Shown here piece by piece: positions 1 to 10,460 of a stretch of DNA of 45,321 nt. The position numbers and the translations under genes were made by a program. Numbering within the stretch: position 1 is the stretch's first letter; each line of letters begins with the position of its first letter. The stretch covers positions 1 to 45,321 of the IMG/VR virus record IMGVR_UViG_3300009499_000297, one strand, 5' to 3'. Source of the DNA: a virus. The notes beneath the pieces were generated by a model, which was not told the origin of the DNA, did no database searches, and worked only from the letters and a program-made list of their open reading frames with translations.

Positions 1-1140
1 ATGCCAAAGACAACACACACGTTACGAGTCCAGAAATTGCGCCAGCGGGCGTTTGTCGAGATCGCAGGCAAACGCATCTATCTCGGCCCGGCTGGTAGCC
101 AGGAAGCCGAGATCAACTACCACCGCGTGCTGCTTGAACACCTCGAGCAAGGGCGGGAACCAACGGCCACGGCCACGGTCTCGTGGTTGTGCGCCGCCTA
201 CTGGCGATGGGCCCAGGGCTACTACGTCAAACCGGACGGCAAGCCCACGTCTCAGCAGGACCACGTCCGCGCTGCCCTGACGAGGCTGCGGGCGCAAGCG
301 GCAGACACGCCAGTAGGACAGTACGGCCCGAAGCGATTGAAGGCCCTGCAGGAGTCCATGGTGGCGGAGGGCCTTGCGCGACGCACGGTGAACCACATGA
401 CATCGGTAGTCCGGGCGGTGTTCAAGTGGGGCGTCAGCGAGGAGTTGGTCGAACCGCAGGTGCATCAGGCGTTGACGGCGGTTGCGGGGCTGCGCCGCGG
501 CCGGTCTGGCGCCCGCGAACCCGACCGGGTCCGGCCCGTGCCTCAAAAGCACATCGAGGCCGTGGGGCCGCATGTCAGCAGCCAGGTGTGGGCTATGGTG
601 CAACTGCAACTGCTCACGGCGGCGCGGCCGGGGGAGATCGTCGCGTTGCGCCCGTGCGACATTGACGCCAGCGGCGCCGTCTGGATCGCCGAGCTCGAGG
701 AGCACAAGACATCCTACAGAGGCGCCGTGCGGACCTTGCACTTCGGGCCCCGGGCGCAGGCCCTACTCCGGCCTTGGCTGCTACGGGCGCCGGAGGCGTA
801 CCTGTTCAGTCCCAGAGAAGCCGAGAGCGTCCGGACTGGACGGGCTCACATGCACCGTCGCCCAGGCCAGCAGCCGAACCCGCGCAAGACCGGGCGCCGG
901 CTCGGGGAGCACTACACGACAAACAGCTACGGCCAGGCCATTGCGCAGGCCTGCAAGAAGGCCGACATTCCAGGATGGACTCCGCATCGGTTGCGGCATA
1001 CGGCGGCCACGCGGGTTCGGAAAGAGCACGGACTCGAGGCGGCCCAGGTCGTGCTCGGGCATGCGACCGCGGACGTTACCCAGGTCTACGCGGAACGGAA
1101 CGAGGCTCTGGCGCGGCGGATCGCGGAGGAGATGGGCTAG
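1..1140 (+). CDS. int: Tyrosine recombinase (phage integrase)
   Basis: This protein of 379 residues catalyses site-specific recombination between phage and host attachment sites. The C-terminal catalytic domain shows the family residues: Arg209 in TAARPGEI, a likely Lys236, the HxxR box at H329/R332 in TPHRLRHTAATR, His354 in LGHATADV and the nucleophile Tyr363 in QVYAERN. Residues 1-60 look like an arm-binding domain and residues about 60-160 like a core-binding SAM-like domain. The ATG is the first base of the window, so the promoter and RBS are not visible. It is the only convincing + strand gene and converges on the end of the late operon. The complete catalytic set suggests an active enzyme. 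Family assignment is very secure; the target site is unknown. Confidence 0.96.
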   Translation: MPKTTHTLRVQKLRQRAFVEIAGKRIYLGPAGSQEAEINYHRVLLEHLEQGREPTATATVSWLCAAYWRWAQGYYVKPDGKPTSQQDHVRAALTRLRAQAADTPVGQYGPKRLKALQESMVAEGLARRTVNHMTSVVRAVFKWGVSEELVEPQVHQALTAVAGLRRGRSGAREPDRVRPVPQKHIEAVGPHVSSQVWAMVQLQLLTAARPGEIVALRPCDIDASGAVWIAELEEHKTSYRGAVRTLHFGPRAQALLRPWLLRAPEAYLFSPREAESVRTGRAHMHRRPGQQPNPRKTGRRLGEHYTTNSYGQAIAQACKKADIPGWTPHRLRHTAATRVRKEHGLEAAQVVLGHATADVTQVYAERNEALARRIAEEMG

Positions 1141-1150
1141 GCGGCAATGT

Positions 1151-1203
1151 CCGTCTTTCAGCCCGTCTTTAAAGATGCCACATCTGTCTTTTGCCCCGTC
1201 TTT
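1151..1203 (+). repeat. Repeated CCGTCTTT boxes behind the integrase, candidate integrase arm sites
   Basis: Four boxes matching CCGTCTTT or CTGTCTTT start at 1151, 1163, 1184 and 1196. They form two pairs, each with 12-bp internal spacing, offset by 33 bp. Short direct repeats beside an integrase gene are typical arm-type binding sites of an attP region, but no attP core can be proven because the partner site is not in the window. Confidence 0.45.
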
Positions 1204-1214
1204 AGGGGCTTCTA
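1192..1214 (+). terminator. Weak hairpin after the integrase gene
   Basis: GCCCC and GGGGC enclose a 7-nt loop GTCTTTA and are followed by TTCTAT on the + strand. The stem is short and the T-tract is poor, so it is at best a weak terminator for the integrase transcript. It overlaps the last CCGTCTTT repeat. Confidence 0.3.
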
Positions 1215-1239
1215 TGGATTTCGGCGTATAGGGGGGGTA

Positions 1240-1449
1240 TCAGGCGACGGCCTCGGTCTTGGCCTGCCGCTCCGGGTCAAACCGCTCGAGCCGTTCGAGT
1301 ATGGCGACCATTTCGCAGCCCGTGTTGTGGATGCCCTGACCGCGGCAACGCGGACACCGGTAGTGCGCGTCGAACTCGAGCTTCTTGATGAACGCCCGGC
1401 AGTCACGGAGTAACCGCGAGTTCGGTTCCTTGTCGTCTCTGTGCTTCAT
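1240..1449 (-). CDS. Small zinc-knuckle-like protein, last gene of late operon
   Basis: A 69-residue hypothetical protein. It has a CxxC pair at C32/C35 in RCPRCRGQG, then H41 and C45, a spacing that could hold one zinc ion and resembles a half DnaJ-type zinc finger. The start at 1449 is chosen because GAGGAG lies 7 nt upstream. An ATG at 1464 is in frame but has its purine tract directly against the codon. The gene overlaps the end of the preceding gene by 47 nt, so it is translationally coupled and is the 3' end of the late transcript. Function is unknown. Confidence 0.6.
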   Translation of the reverse strand: MKHRDDKEPNSRLLRDCRAFIKKLEFDAHYRCPRCRGQGIHNTGCEMVAILERLERFDPERQAKTEAVA

Positions 1450-1795
1450 GTACTTGCTCCTCATCTTCCTCGTCCCAGTAGATCGACCGCTTGGGTTTCC
1501 TCGGGTCCCGGACCTGCCGCTCGAGGCGGCGGTACTGATCCAGCGGTATCGACAAGCGGCGTTTCTCCGACACCATACCAAGGTCTTTCATGGCCCGCAA
1601 GGCATCCGCGTCCGTCTCGGGCGGGTCCAGCACTTCGCCGCCCTGCACCATCCGCTTCGCCAATTCCCGCATGCCACACGCGAAGATCCGACTGCGGTTG
1701 CGCAGCGTCTGAGCCCCGGCGCCGTTCCCGCGTAGCCATAGGCCCACCACCGCAACGTCGCGGGCGTCCACCAGACCTGTCAGCCGGACGTTCAT
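1403..1795 (-). CDS. Hypothetical protein downstream of the polyvalent protein
   Basis: A 130-residue basic and acidic protein with no recognised domain. It begins with an ATGA overlap (1792-1795) with the 2339-residue gene, so its translation is coupled to that gene. The middle is helical and charged (residues 45-90), and the C-terminus holds an acidic WDEEDEEQ patch at about 110. Position at the tail end of the late operon suggests a virion-associated or assembly role, but nothing in the sequence proves it. Confidence 0.6.
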   Translation of the reverse strand: MNVRLTGLVDARDVAVVGLWLRGNGAGAQTLRNRSRIFACGMRELAKRMVQGGEVLDPPETDADALRAMKDLGMVSEKRRLSIPLDQYRRLERQVRDPRKPKRSIYWDEEDEEQVHEAQRRQGTELAVTP

Positions 1796-4700
1796 TTGCG
1801 CCCCCGGACGTACTCTCGCTCGGCACGACTTCCGAAACGCATGGCTTTTTCCTCTGCCGACCCGTAGATGAGCATGTAGGCATTGTCGAAACGGCGGTTG
1901 AACGTGGCCCGGGTGTAGCCCTTCCAGATGATGCCCTGGTCTCGGGCTTCACTCCATGCGGCATTCTTGGCTCGGAGAATCTGGTAGGGTCTGGCGTCCC
2001 GTCCAACTTCCTTCGCGCGCTTCGCAACGATATCTCCGATACCCACGCTCTTGCGGGCTTGCTCCTTGGTAACGACCTCGAGCTCGCGACGCAGGGCGTC
2101 ATCGAGACCCTTTCTGCTGACCCGGACGAACCGGCGCATAAACGGGCCGGCCACCGGAATGTCGAGAATCTTGGCTACGTCACCCTTGATATCGCTCGCT
2201 GTCCCGCGCCGGAATCGGTACAGTTGACCAAAGAGCCGGTTCCATTCTGACTTGCCCAATTCCTTGAGAGCTCGAAGTCCGCCAGCCTCGAACACCGTCT
2301 CGGGTATCATCGTCGACCCGTAGAACGGGTCGTATGGATTCCGGCCAGCCGCGTACTGCAGGAAATCGGCGGCAACTTTGAGAAACGGATTCATGTTTGT
2401 CGTTGAGAAGGGCAGTTGCGCTTGGAGGATGTCACCGAAGTCCTCGGGGCGCGCGTTCTTGCTTTGCTCCAGGGAGGTCCACACGATGTTGCCAACGAGT
2501 TGCCCTACGTGATCGCTCGGCAGCGCGATGTACACCGCCTCGTCGTCTTCCGTCAGGCCCAGGGGGACGATCTGGTAGTTCTCCTTGTCCTGTTGTGGAA
2601 CGCGGTCGAGGACTTTCTTGATCCAGTCCTCCTCATCGTCACGGCCGTAGATATGCCGATAGATGGCCCCGGCCGCTCCAGTGGCTAGCGCATAGCCCAT
2701 CACCTTCGGCAGGATGTCGTACAGGGCGGTCTTGATCAGGTAGCTGCTCCAATTCTCCCGTATGGCCTCGGCCGAGGCCCGCAGGTCCTGAGTCTGCGCG
2801 TTGGAGAACATGAACAGGTTGTTGTAGGCCATCCTCAGTTTTCCACCCGTCAGAAAGTCCGGCGAGCCCCCCCGGTGTCGAACGATGTGCGCTAATTGCT
2901 TTGGACCCATTTGCGGAAACTCAGTCTTGAGATACTTGCCCGATGCGATCTTACTCCATCGTTCCATGAACGCATTGAACCGATTGAGACCACTGAGCGC
3001 CTTGCCCCATGGGCTTGTGGCTTTGTCAGTGCCGAGTGCATAGCTCATGGCCTGGCGTTCGTACTCAGTCTCGAGCCCTTGGCGTTCCAGGGCTTCGTAG
3101 TGCCGGCCCGCGATGAGGGCGTTCTGCCTGTAGAGTTCCCGCACAAGAGGCGTTGATTTGTCCGCGAAAGCGTCCAGGGCGGCGTCTCGGAACGTACCAG
3201 CATAGGTTGCGACCAGCTTGAACGGCATCTTGTGGGCTGGACCTGGCAACTTCTTGCAGGCCGCCCGGAAATCGCGTTGTAGGTTCCATATGCCGAATCC
3301 GGGATTGTAGCTGGTCCATATCGCCCTGAACGGCGCCGCCGAGTACCGCAAGGCTTTTGCGACAAAGGCCGCGCGAATCTGGTCGCGTTCGTACCATTCG
3401 GCAAGCTCGGCAGGAATGTAATGGCCTTCGGCTTTGCCTTGTTTCATGACAATCATCAGCCGGGAATCCCGGTCGGTCGGCTCGACAAACTCCCAGTACT
3501 GCCCGTTCCACTTCTTGGCGGCGTCCTGGGTGTCGCCGGGGAACTCGGACTGGATGAGACCGACCAAGGACCGTTTGCCGTCGTTGACGACAGCGGCCCG
3601 GATCAAGGACAGGTCTTTGAGGAGTGACGCAGTGAAGGAGTCTTCGATATCTTCCAGCGTGCCGATCTGGCGATAGATTCGGGCGCCGGTGTTGCCGCCG
3701 AATGTATCGTCAATGTAGTCCTGGACGTTGAATGTGGCGTAGTTCTCGTTGTCCTTGATGAGTTGCATAAGCTCGTCGCTAACGTAGCCCGAGTGTTCGA
3801 GAATTGGGATGACGTACTCCTGGCGCACCTTAAACCAGTCAGCGGCGGCGGCCTCGACAGCCCGGTACTTCTCCGGGCCGAGCCGATCCCGAAGTTCTGA
3901 GAGCAATTGCTCGGCTTGTTCGCCACGGATGCCGAGCGGGTTGGCCATCCATTTCCGCTCAGTGGCGGCACGGCGCAGACCAAGGAACACACCGAGATCG
4001 CGCATCTCAGCGCCCGCCTGTTCGAGAGGCCCGCTGACGCGCTCCGTAACGTCACGCCACATCTGGGTGCTTGTGCAGTTCAAATGGATTATGTCTTCCG
4101 CCCAGTAGGATGGTCGGTCTTCGGGGTCTATCTCGCGTCCCTGCTTCTCGGCCAGCCGCTCCTTCCGAATGAGCGCTGCATTGTCCACCAGGAGTTCGGA
4201 CGCGAGTTGCGTCATGCGGTCGTGGATGGTCTTACCCTCGCCCCGCTTGCCGGCTACTTCCCCGCGCTTCTGCTCGCCCCGCTCGAGCATGGCGTAATAG
4301 TCGTCGAGGCGACGGCCCTGGACTTGCCCGCCACGGATCTCGTCCTGGATCTCGTTGTACAAGTCGCGGACTTCGGGCTTCTGATCGAGGTAGTTGTGCC
4401 AAGTCTGCCAGAACTTCGGCGCGCGGGTCTTGAGGGCTTCGGGGTTGTTCATGAGTACACTGAAGGCATCAGCGTACAGTTCTTTGCCCTTGTGGCGATA
4501 CTTAGTGTAGTCGCCGTCTGCTGTCGGCTCGAACGGACTCCACCACTGGGACAGGGCCTTGAGTTCTGTCATCAACTCGTCGCGGGTCACAAGACCGCGT
4601 TCTTCGACCTGCTGCTGGACCCACTGACCGTACCGCTCCTTGACCAGCGCCCTGAACTCATCCTTGTCTCGATCACGGCCAAGCTCGGCGCGGACTTCCT

Positions 4701-7700
4701 TCTGGATACGCGACCGGCCCTGGCGGCGCTCTTGGGGAGTAAGGGCCTGCTCTGGCGATTCGGGAGCCGAAGTGATCGCCGTCGCGAGAAAGTTCTTCAG
4801 GCTTTTCATCCGGCCCAGGATGTTGCCCCGCTTCATGGTCTTCTCGGGCAGGAAGTCCACCATATGGCCTATCTCGTGGGCCATTGCACGGTTGGCATAG
4901 GTCGCGTCTTTCTTATAGGCGATGAGGATGTGGCGATGATGGCGGCGGTCGTACTCGCGCTGGACAAGAACCTCGTCGGGGTCAAGGTCCTGGTCTTTGG
5001 CAACGCTCTCCTGATACTTCGAGACATCCTCGTTGGTCGCGCGCTGTTTCAGAACCGTGGACGCGAGCGGCGGCCCGATGAAGATGTCCGCACGGAGTCC
5101 GATGCCGTACTCGCCCCCTTCTTGATGGCGGAACACGCCCAGGGCCGTGCCGTGCATGGCCCGGAGCTTCTTCTTGATCTGCGGCCGCTTCCCCCGGCCA
5201 AGCTCAGTTGCCAGCCGGGTAAGCTCAGGCATTTCGACCACGGCAGCGGTCGGGGCGTTGCTTTGGCCGGGCTGATAGGGCTCGCCCACCGGGCCGGGTT
5301 CGCCAGCGGGACCGCCCTCGGGTGCTACCTGAGCGGTTGCGCGGGTGCCGCCCCGGGCGGCCATTCCTGGTAGTACTTCCTGGACGCCGCGTTCGGTTTC
5401 GATGCCCGTCACTTCCGCAACGAGGTCAGGGAACAAATGCCAATCTCTCCACCGCTCCTGAAGCTGGCGAAGCTGTTGGACCTTGGCCTGGACCGCCACT
5501 GGGTCTTTGACGTCGACCCCAAGGCGCCGGGCTTGCTCGGGCCGTTTGGCGGCTCCCCGGACGGCATTCAGTTGGTCTGAGATTTCGCGCTGGCGCTGTG
5601 AGGCGATCTTGCGCCGCCGTTCCATCTCGTCGTTGATCGAGACATCCTCGCCCAAGAGGTCCATCTGGATCCCGGTAGAGGTGTCGGCCCCCATGGTCAG
5701 GGCGGCACGCACGACGTTCCCCACGTCCTGGGGATGGAGGCCCTCAACGGCTCTGCGAATGCCTTGGGCCTGGGCCTGTTCTTTCTTCGGGGCCGCCTCG
5801 GCTATCGCTGCGGCTTGTTCGGGGGTGATTTGTTCGTTGATGAAGGAAGTGAAGGTGTTTTCGGTCGCACCAAGGGCAATGGATGCGGCTTTCTTCCCCC
5901 GGATGCCTGTGCGAGCAGCAGATGCACGCGCTTCCGCCTCTCCGTGCACTGCTGCTGTGTTTCTGATAAACCTCGCCTGATCATAAATCGTTCCCTTTCC
6001 ATCGGCGATGTTGATTTCGGCCGCGGTAGTTACGGCATCCTGAAGGGTAACGCCATCGGCTTCTCGAAGAACCTGGGCATTATACTCCGAAACGCCTTGC
6101 TCTTGTCCAAAGGCAAACCGATGATGACCGTTGGCGATGATGTATCGTTGGCCTGGTTGTAGGTCGTAGGCGTCGGGATTGGCGGGTTCCCACAGAAGAA
6201 GCAGGCCGCCTTTCAGTTCGTCCCATTCGCCGCGAAGCCGGTCTTCCTCGTTGATGCCCGTGGCGGTATCGTCCATGCGTTTGAACTGCATGGCCTCTGG
6301 CATGACGGCAATCGTCTCACCAGACACGCGCTGTACCCCAACACGAGCGACTTCTGCGGGGGCTGTGGGCGCGCCCGGGGGCTTCTCGATGGGACGGCCA
6401 GGCTCGACGGGGGCTAGAGCCGGGGCGGGCTTCGGCGCGGCCTCTGCGGGCAGTGTCGGCTCGGGCGCCGGCGCGGGTTCGACGGCGGCGGCGGGTGCAG
6501 GCGCAAGGTCGGGGTACTCAGCGAGGACCTCGGTGGGGACGGGCTCGCCGCCTGAAAGAGCGTCAGCAACAATGCCTTTATGGATGTTTATTTTGTCTTG
6601 TTCTGTCAATCCCCAATTCAGGGAAGTGTCTGGTACAGAAGAGAAAAACTCCTCTTGTGTCATCTGCCACGGCTGCTTGGCCTCGGGTGCGGGGGCTCCC
6701 TCTTCGGCCGGCTCTACGGCATGGGGCGGTCTCCTTTCGGTGGCTAACCATGCTTGCAGCATGGGTTCATCTTCTGGATACTGGGCGCGAACTGGCAAGG
6801 ATTGAAGGCCCATTTCTTGAGCGGCAGCAATCCGTGAGTTACCGTCTACGACCACGGGTTTCCCATCTTCATCGAAACCTATGGTCACTTCCTGATGTTT
6901 GCCGACTTCGAGATTGCGTTTGGCCGCTTCAACCCAACTGTCTCCCTTCGGGGGTCTTGCAATGCCCAGTAGTAAGTTGATGGCCGCGGTGGGTGCGGGG
7001 GCTCCCTCTTCGGCAGGCACCGGCTTGCCTTCGGACAAGGCTTGCTTCATGACTTCATCGTAAGAACGATAGCTGCGCAGATCATCTGAACCGAGTCGGT
7101 GCCCCTCGTCATCGTAGAACGCCCAACGTTCATATTCCGGGCGCGTCATCTGCCACGGCTCTTTGGCCGCGGTGGCTGCGGGGGCTGGCGTGACCTCTGG
7201 GGTCGGCTCCGCCTTGAGTGGCGGCGGCGCGGGGACCGGCGTCGGCTCTACCGCTTCCGGCGTCGGCTCCGGCTGCTCCGGCGCGACTTCCCGGCCCGCT
7301 CGAGCGCGATCGCCACGGCCTGCTTCTGCGGGTAGTTCTCCTCGATCAACTTGCGGATATTGGCCGAGATCACGGCCTGGCTGCTGCCCTTCTTCAACGG
7401 CACGGGGGGCCTCCTTTGTCGCCGCTGCTCGTGCGGCGGTTCCCATCGCTCCAGGCAACGCAAATGCGCCAAGCTCGCCTACCATCTGCGCCGCGCTGGG
7501 CGGCTGGTATTCCTCATCCAGTCCTGTACCGGCACGCAGGAACTCAGCGAGACGTTCCTCGCCAAACTCGCCCAGGACACCGTGCCAGCCCGCTTTGCTG
7601 CGGACCTTGTCGAGGAAGCCGGCCACGCCACTGCCAGGGTGTAACTTGAGCCAGTCCTGCATGACGACACGGCGCACTCGACCCAACTGCTTCGCACCAG

Positions 7701-8811
7701 GAAGGTATTTCGCCGCTGCGCCCCCCCGCTCGGACAGGACCTCGACGTACACATCGCCGAGCGCCTTGAGAAGGCTGGGGTCTTCCTCCTGTAGCTGGCG
7801 CTGGAGGTAACTCTCGACAAAACGATGGGGCATTGCCGCTGTCTGGGTTGCCGCACCGGCCGCTGTCCCGATCAGCTTGGCCGCGGCCTTCGTTGCGGCA
7901 CGCTCGCCGGCCTTTCCTGCCGCTTTCAGTAATCCTGTCTCGACACCCTTTTTCACGGGAGTGAAAGCGCCCGACGTGGCCGCAAACTCACCAGCCCATG
8001 CGGGCAACTGCGTAGCGATGGTCCCGAGCCAGTAGGGAACAGTGCCGCCTTCTTGGCCTGCGGCGGCCTTCTGTGCCTCAGACTCCAGGAGTGCCATCTG
8101 CTCGCCTGTAGCTGTTCCAGCTTGGGCTGCCTTGCTGGCCGCGTTGAGGGCCGCGAGACGAAAGACGCTATCCACGCCTGACACGAACGGCACGGGCGTC
8201 AGTGGCCGTTCCAGGAGCGCGCGTCCCACATCTTCGATCTCGGCCCGGCCTGGCTCCTCAGTTCGCGCCACGGCTTTTTCTGCTCGCTGGCGCAATCCCC
8301 CCAGGGCCGCCTGTACCCGCTCGAAGGCGGTAGGTGCCTCTGGGCCGACCAACGGTCCACCGAGGGCTGCTCGACGGGCCGTCTCCTTCATCGTGTCCTC
8401 GACACGCTTCTCGCCAAGATACTGAGCCAGGGCCTGGACTTGCGGCTGCACTGCAAGCGGCTGGGCAGCCGACATGACAGGGGCCTCGGGCACCGCCGTG
8501 GGAGTGGGCACCGGCGCGGGCAATCCCGGACGCCCGGCCCGGGCCGGCAGGTCGCCGGTCCACTGGTACGCGAGGCCCCCCGGTGCCTCTGTGGTCCACG
8601 AAGGACCGGGGACGCCGTAACGGTCGCGGTCTGGCGGGGTCGGCTGGCCCAGCGCGGCCTGGACGCCACGTGCAGCCCCTGAGAGGCGTTGGCCCAGCGA
8701 AGGACCGGGCTCTGGCTCGACCATCCGAACAGGCTTGAAGTCTGTTATGACTCCGGGCCCCTCGGACGGAACCATCCGAACCGGCTTGAAGTCTGTTACA
8801 ACTGCTCCCAT
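1792..8811 (-). CDS. Giant polyvalent protein, putative DNA-ejection (internal virion) protein
   Basis: A 2339-residue multidomain protein of the polyvalent class, thought to enter the host with phage DNA. In order: two copies of a TDFKPVRMV peptide (about 5-14 and 22-31); a Pro/Ala-rich region with helical stretches to about 600; a first ParB-like unit (about 605-690, [12 protein letters not shown]); repeated PWQMT motifs near 552 and 714; a second, DdrB/ParB-like domain (about 820-1090, [12 protein letters not shown]); a zincin-like metallopeptidase motif HEIGH at 1312-1316 in a predicted helix; and a C-terminal region (about 1780-2050) resembling LPD38, with [14 protein letters not shown]. 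It starts at an ATG after GGGAACGG, overlapping the previous gene by 16 nt. Place and size match large internal virion proteins of podoviruses, but I see no lysozyme-like domain. Domain calls are from motif recall. Confidence 0.8.
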   Translation of the reverse strand: MGAVVTDFKPVRMVPSEGPGVITDFKPVRMVEPEPGPSLGQRLSGAARGVQAALGQPTPPDRDRYGVPGPSWTTEAPGGLAYQWTGDLPARAGRPGLPAPVPTPTAVPEAPVMSAAQPLAVQPQVQALAQYLGEKRVEDTMKETARRAALGGPLVGPEAPTAFERVQAALGGLRQRAEKAVARTEEPGRAEIEDVGRALLERPLTPVPFVSGVDSVFRLAALNAASKAAQAGTATGEQMALLESEAQKAAAGQEGGTVPYWLGTIATQLPAWAGEFAATSGAFTPVKKGVETGLLKAAGKAGERAATKAAAKLIGTAAGAATQTAAMPHRFVESYLQRQLQEEDPSLLKALGDVYVEVLSERGGAAAKYLPGAKQLGRVRRVVMQDWLKLHPGSGVAGFLDKVRSKAGWHGVLGEFGEERLAEFLRAGTGLDEEYQPPSAAQMVGELGAFALPGAMGTAARAAATKEAPRAVEEGQQPGRDLGQYPQVDRGELPAEAGRGDRARAGREVAPEQPEPTPEAVEPTPVPAPPPLKAEPTPEVTPAPAATAAKEPWQMTRPEYERWAFYDDEGHRLGSDDLRSYRSYDEVMKQALSEGKPVPAEEGAPAPTAAINLLLGIARPPKGDSWVEAAKRNLEVGKHQEVTIGFDEDGKPVVVDGNSRIAAAQEMGLQSLPVRAQYPEDEPMLQAWLATERRPPHAVEPAEEGAPAPEAKQPWQMTQEEFFSSVPDTSLNWGLTEQDKINIHKGIVADALSGGEPVPTEVLAEYPDLAPAPAAAVEPAPAPEPTLPAEAAPKPAPALAPVEPGRPIEKPPGAPTAPAEVARVGVQRVSGETIAVMPEAMQFKRMDDTATGINEEDRLRGEWDELKGGLLLLWEPANPDAYDLQPGQRYIIANGHHRFAFGQEQGVSEYNAQVLREADGVTLQDAVTTAAEINIADGKGTIYDQARFIRNTAAVHGEAEARASAARTGIRGKKAASIALGATENTFTSFINEQITPEQAAAIAEAAPKKEQAQAQGIRRAVEGLHPQDVGNVVRAALTMGADTSTGIQMDLLGEDVSINDEMERRRKIASQRQREISDQLNAVRGAAKRPEQARRLGVDVKDPVAVQAKVQQLRQLQERWRDWHLFPDLVAEVTGIETERGVQEVLPGMAARGGTRATAQVAPEGGPAGEPGPVGEPYQPGQSNAPTAAVVEMPELTRLATELGRGKRPQIKKKLRAMHGTALGVFRHQEGGEYGIGLRADIFIGPPLASTVLKQRATNEDVSKYQESVAKDQDLDPDEVLVQREYDRRHHRHILIAYKKDATYANRAMAHEIGHMVDFLPEKTMKRGNILGRMKSLKNFLATAITSAPESPEQALTPQERRQGRSRIQKEVRAELGRDRDKDEFRALVKERYGQWVQQQVEERGLVTRDELMTELKALSQWWSPFEPTADGDYTKYRHKGKELYADAFSVLMNNPEALKTRAPKFWQTWHNYLDQKPEVRDLYNEIQDEIRGGQVQGRRLDDYYAMLERGEQKRGEVAGKRGEGKTIHDRMTQLASELLVDNAALIRKERLAEKQGREIDPEDRPSYWAEDIIHLNCTSTQMWRDVTERVSGPLEQAGAEMRDLGVFLGLRRAATERKWMANPLGIRGEQAEQLLSELRDRLGPEKYRAVEAAAADWFKVRQEYVIPILEHSGYVSDELMQLIKDNENYATFNVQDYIDDTFGGNTGARIYRQIGTLEDIEDSFTASLLKDLSLIRAAVVNDGKRSLVGLIQSEFPGDTQDAAKKWNGQYWEFVEPTDRDSRLMIVMKQGKAEGHYIPAELAEWYERDQIRAAFVAKALRYSAAPFRAIWTSYNPGFGIWNLQRDFRAACKKLPGPAHKMPFKLVATYAGTFRDAALDAFADKSTPLVRELYRQNALIAGRHYEALERQGLETEYERQAMSYALGTDKATSPWGKALSGLNRFNAFMERWSKIASGKYLKTEFPQMGPKQLAHIVRHRGGSPDFLTGGKLRMAYNNLFMFSNAQTQDLRASAEAIRENWSSYLIKTALYDILPKVMGYALATGAAGAIYRHIYGRDDEEDWIKKVLDRVPQQDKENYQIVPLGLTEDDEAVYIALPSDHVGQLVGNIVWTSLEQSKNARPEDFGDILQAQLPFSTTNMNPFLKVAADFLQYAAGRNPYDPFYGSTMIPETVFEAGGLRALKELGKSEWNRLFGQLYRFRRGTASDIKGDVAKILDIPVAGPFMRRFVRVSRKGLDDALRRELEVVTKEQARKSVGIGDIVAKRAKEVGRDARPYQILRAKNAAWSEARDQGIIWKGYTRATFNRRFDNAYMLIYGSAEEKAMRFGSRAEREYVRGRK

Positions 8812-9821
8812 TTACCGTTCCCGAGATAGCGTGCGCGACGGCCCTCTGCGTCCTCGTAGACTTTGCCGGTCACGTACTCGTCCTGTGTGCCCGTGCCGAG
8901 ACCGAGAATCTGGTTCAATTTGCGCTCGGCGGCCTGTCTCGTGACGTCGTCCTCGCCGTACAGCGCCAAGTCTTTGAGCGCGTTGATTTGCGCCGTGGAC
9001 GCACCCTTCGGCTTCGTACCCCCGGCCGCTGTCCGACCAGTCTTATACCCGCGCATGTATCGCTCACTTCCTTGGAATGCTTCGGCGATACGCGCCAAGA
9101 AACCCGGAACCCCGGTGGGTATCGTCACTCCCGTGATCTCGGCAATCTGATCGGCAGGCACCCCCATGCTTCTTGCAATCTGTGCTGCCTGGACGCGCGA
9201 CAGAGGGCTGAAGGAGGCCATAGAGGGCAGGGCACCGCCAGCCTCCGCCCTTCGAGCCATCGCGCTCCGGTAGTCGATGAGCGACTGCTCTTGCGCAGTC
9301 GGCGGAAGCCCCCGTTTCGCTTCCTCAAGGGCCAAGGCCCTCTCGTTGGCCAGTTCTCCCGTATACTCTCCGGCGAACGCTCGCGCGATAGTCTCCGCCT
9401 CGAGCCGTTGCTGCCATGTGGGCTCCGCCGCCAGCCGTTGCTCGCGCTGGACATCCAAGCCGAGTCGTGCCGTCCCCATCGCCTCACTGGCCGCAGCCCG
9501 GTCCTCCTCCGTCGCCATGCGTCGTCGCGCGATATCTGTCTGGTCGGCGGCGGCGCGCATGTCGGCTACGGACTGGAAATCCTGGGGCCGGAGCGTGGGC
9601 CGGAGCGTGGAAACGGACGGCATGTACGACGTGCTCCTCGGAGGCGCCAGAGCCCGTAGCAACGCCGCCCGTTCCCGCGATGCGCGCTGGGCCGCGATGA
9701 GGTCTGCGATAGACGTGTCGACCGGCGCCTGCGATTGAGAGATCCCGCCCATGGCTTCTCTCAATTGCTGGAGGAAGTCGTCTCGTTGAGAAAGGTCCTC
9801 GGGCGCGAGTATTCCAGGCAT
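8796..9821 (-). CDS. Putative internal virion protein
   Basis: A 341-residue Ala/Arg/Glu-rich protein without a recognised domain. Residues about 75-160 are strongly helical and charged, and the C-terminal 35 residues look like a small beta unit (YVTGKVYEDAEGRRARYLGN). An RBS GGAGG lies 6 nt before the ATG, and TGATG couples it to the gene before. It lies between Gly-rich and giant proteins in the block where T7-like phages encode internal core or ejection proteins. That position is the only basis for the role. Confidence 0.6.
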   Translation of the reverse strand: MPGILAPEDLSQRDDFLQQLREAMGGISQSQAPVDTSIADLIAAQRASRERAALLRALAPPRSTSYMPSVSTLRPTLRPQDFQSVADMRAAADQTDIARRRMATEEDRAAASEAMGTARLGLDVQREQRLAAEPTWQQRLEAETIARAFAGEYTGELANERALALEEAKRGLPPTAQEQSLIDYRSAMARRAEAGGALPSMASFSPLSRVQAAQIARSMGVPADQIAEITGVTIPTGVPGFLARIAEAFQGSERYMRGYKTGRTAAGGTKPKGASTAQINALKDLALYGEDDVTRQAAERKLNQILGLGTGTQDEYVTGKVYEDAEGRRARYLGNGKWEQL

Positions 9822-10450
9822 CAGTATCCTCCCAACAGGCCCAGTCCGAGCAGACTGGACAGTGTGTCTTCTCCGCTCAACAGACCCGTGGTCAAGGCAC
9901 CGTAGGGCGTGCCCCCTGTCAGTCCGCGCGTGATGGCCGCGTTCGTGAGCGGGTTGCTCATCAACTGGCCGATCTTGAACCGGGCTGATGCGGGATTTAC
10001 CGGGCCGAGGTTTCCGCCACCAAGACTACTCATCAGCTTGCCGCCCAGCTTGCCCATCCCGAACGACATGGCGGCGGGGGCCACGTGCTCTTTGAGCGCT
10101 CGCTCGGGTCCGATGAATTTGCCCTCGCCTACCGAACCACCCGCTATGCCGCCTGCCGCGCTTAGGCCGGCTGCCGCTAGGGGCCCAACGCCAGGGATCA
10201 AGCCGAGGGCTGCCCCGGCAAGAGACCCGAGTATGCCTCCCATCTTGCCCTTCTTCTTCTTTTTCTCCTCCTCCTCCTGCTCCTTGAGCATGATCTGGTA
10301 TTCGAGGTTCCGAGCGTACTCGTACCCTGTGTCGGCGACGCTTTTCCCAGCCCCGGTCAGACTCGGGACATTGCCCCCAAGCGCACTACCGAGAGTTCCA
10401 AATGCCGCCCCCATTTGAGGGGCCAAGGCAAGCAATTCGTCTTTTTTCAT
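9821..10450 (-). CDS. Gly/Ala-rich protein with hydrophobic segments, putative ejection protein
   Basis: A 209-residue protein. A short helical N-terminus is followed by a run of Glu and Lys (residues about 63-75), then a Gly/Ala-rich hydrophobic stretch (about 78-110, LAGAALGLIPGVGPLAAAGL), and a second Gly/Leu-rich end (LLGLGLLGGY). Such segments suit a protein that inserts into membrane during DNA entry. The start at 10450 is preferred because AAGGAGA lies 5 nt upstream; an upstream in-frame start at 10477 has none. It overlaps the next gene by TGATG. No family recognised. Confidence 0.6.
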   Translation of the reverse strand: MKKDELLALAPQMGAAFGTLGSALGGNVPSLTGAGKSVADTGYEYARNLEYQIMLKEQEEEEKKKKKGKMGGILGSLAGAALGLIPGVGPLAAAGLSAAGGIAGGSVGEGKFIGPERALKEHVAPAAMSFGMGKLGGKLMSSLGGGNLGPVNPASARFKIGQLMSNPLTNAAITRGLTGGTPYGALTTGLLSGEDTLSSLLGLGLLGGY

Positions 10451-10460
10451 GATGTTCTCC

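Noticed and set aside
3907-5373. Long + strand ORF of 488 residues
   Set aside because: It is antisense to the polyvalent protein and lacks protein-like features.
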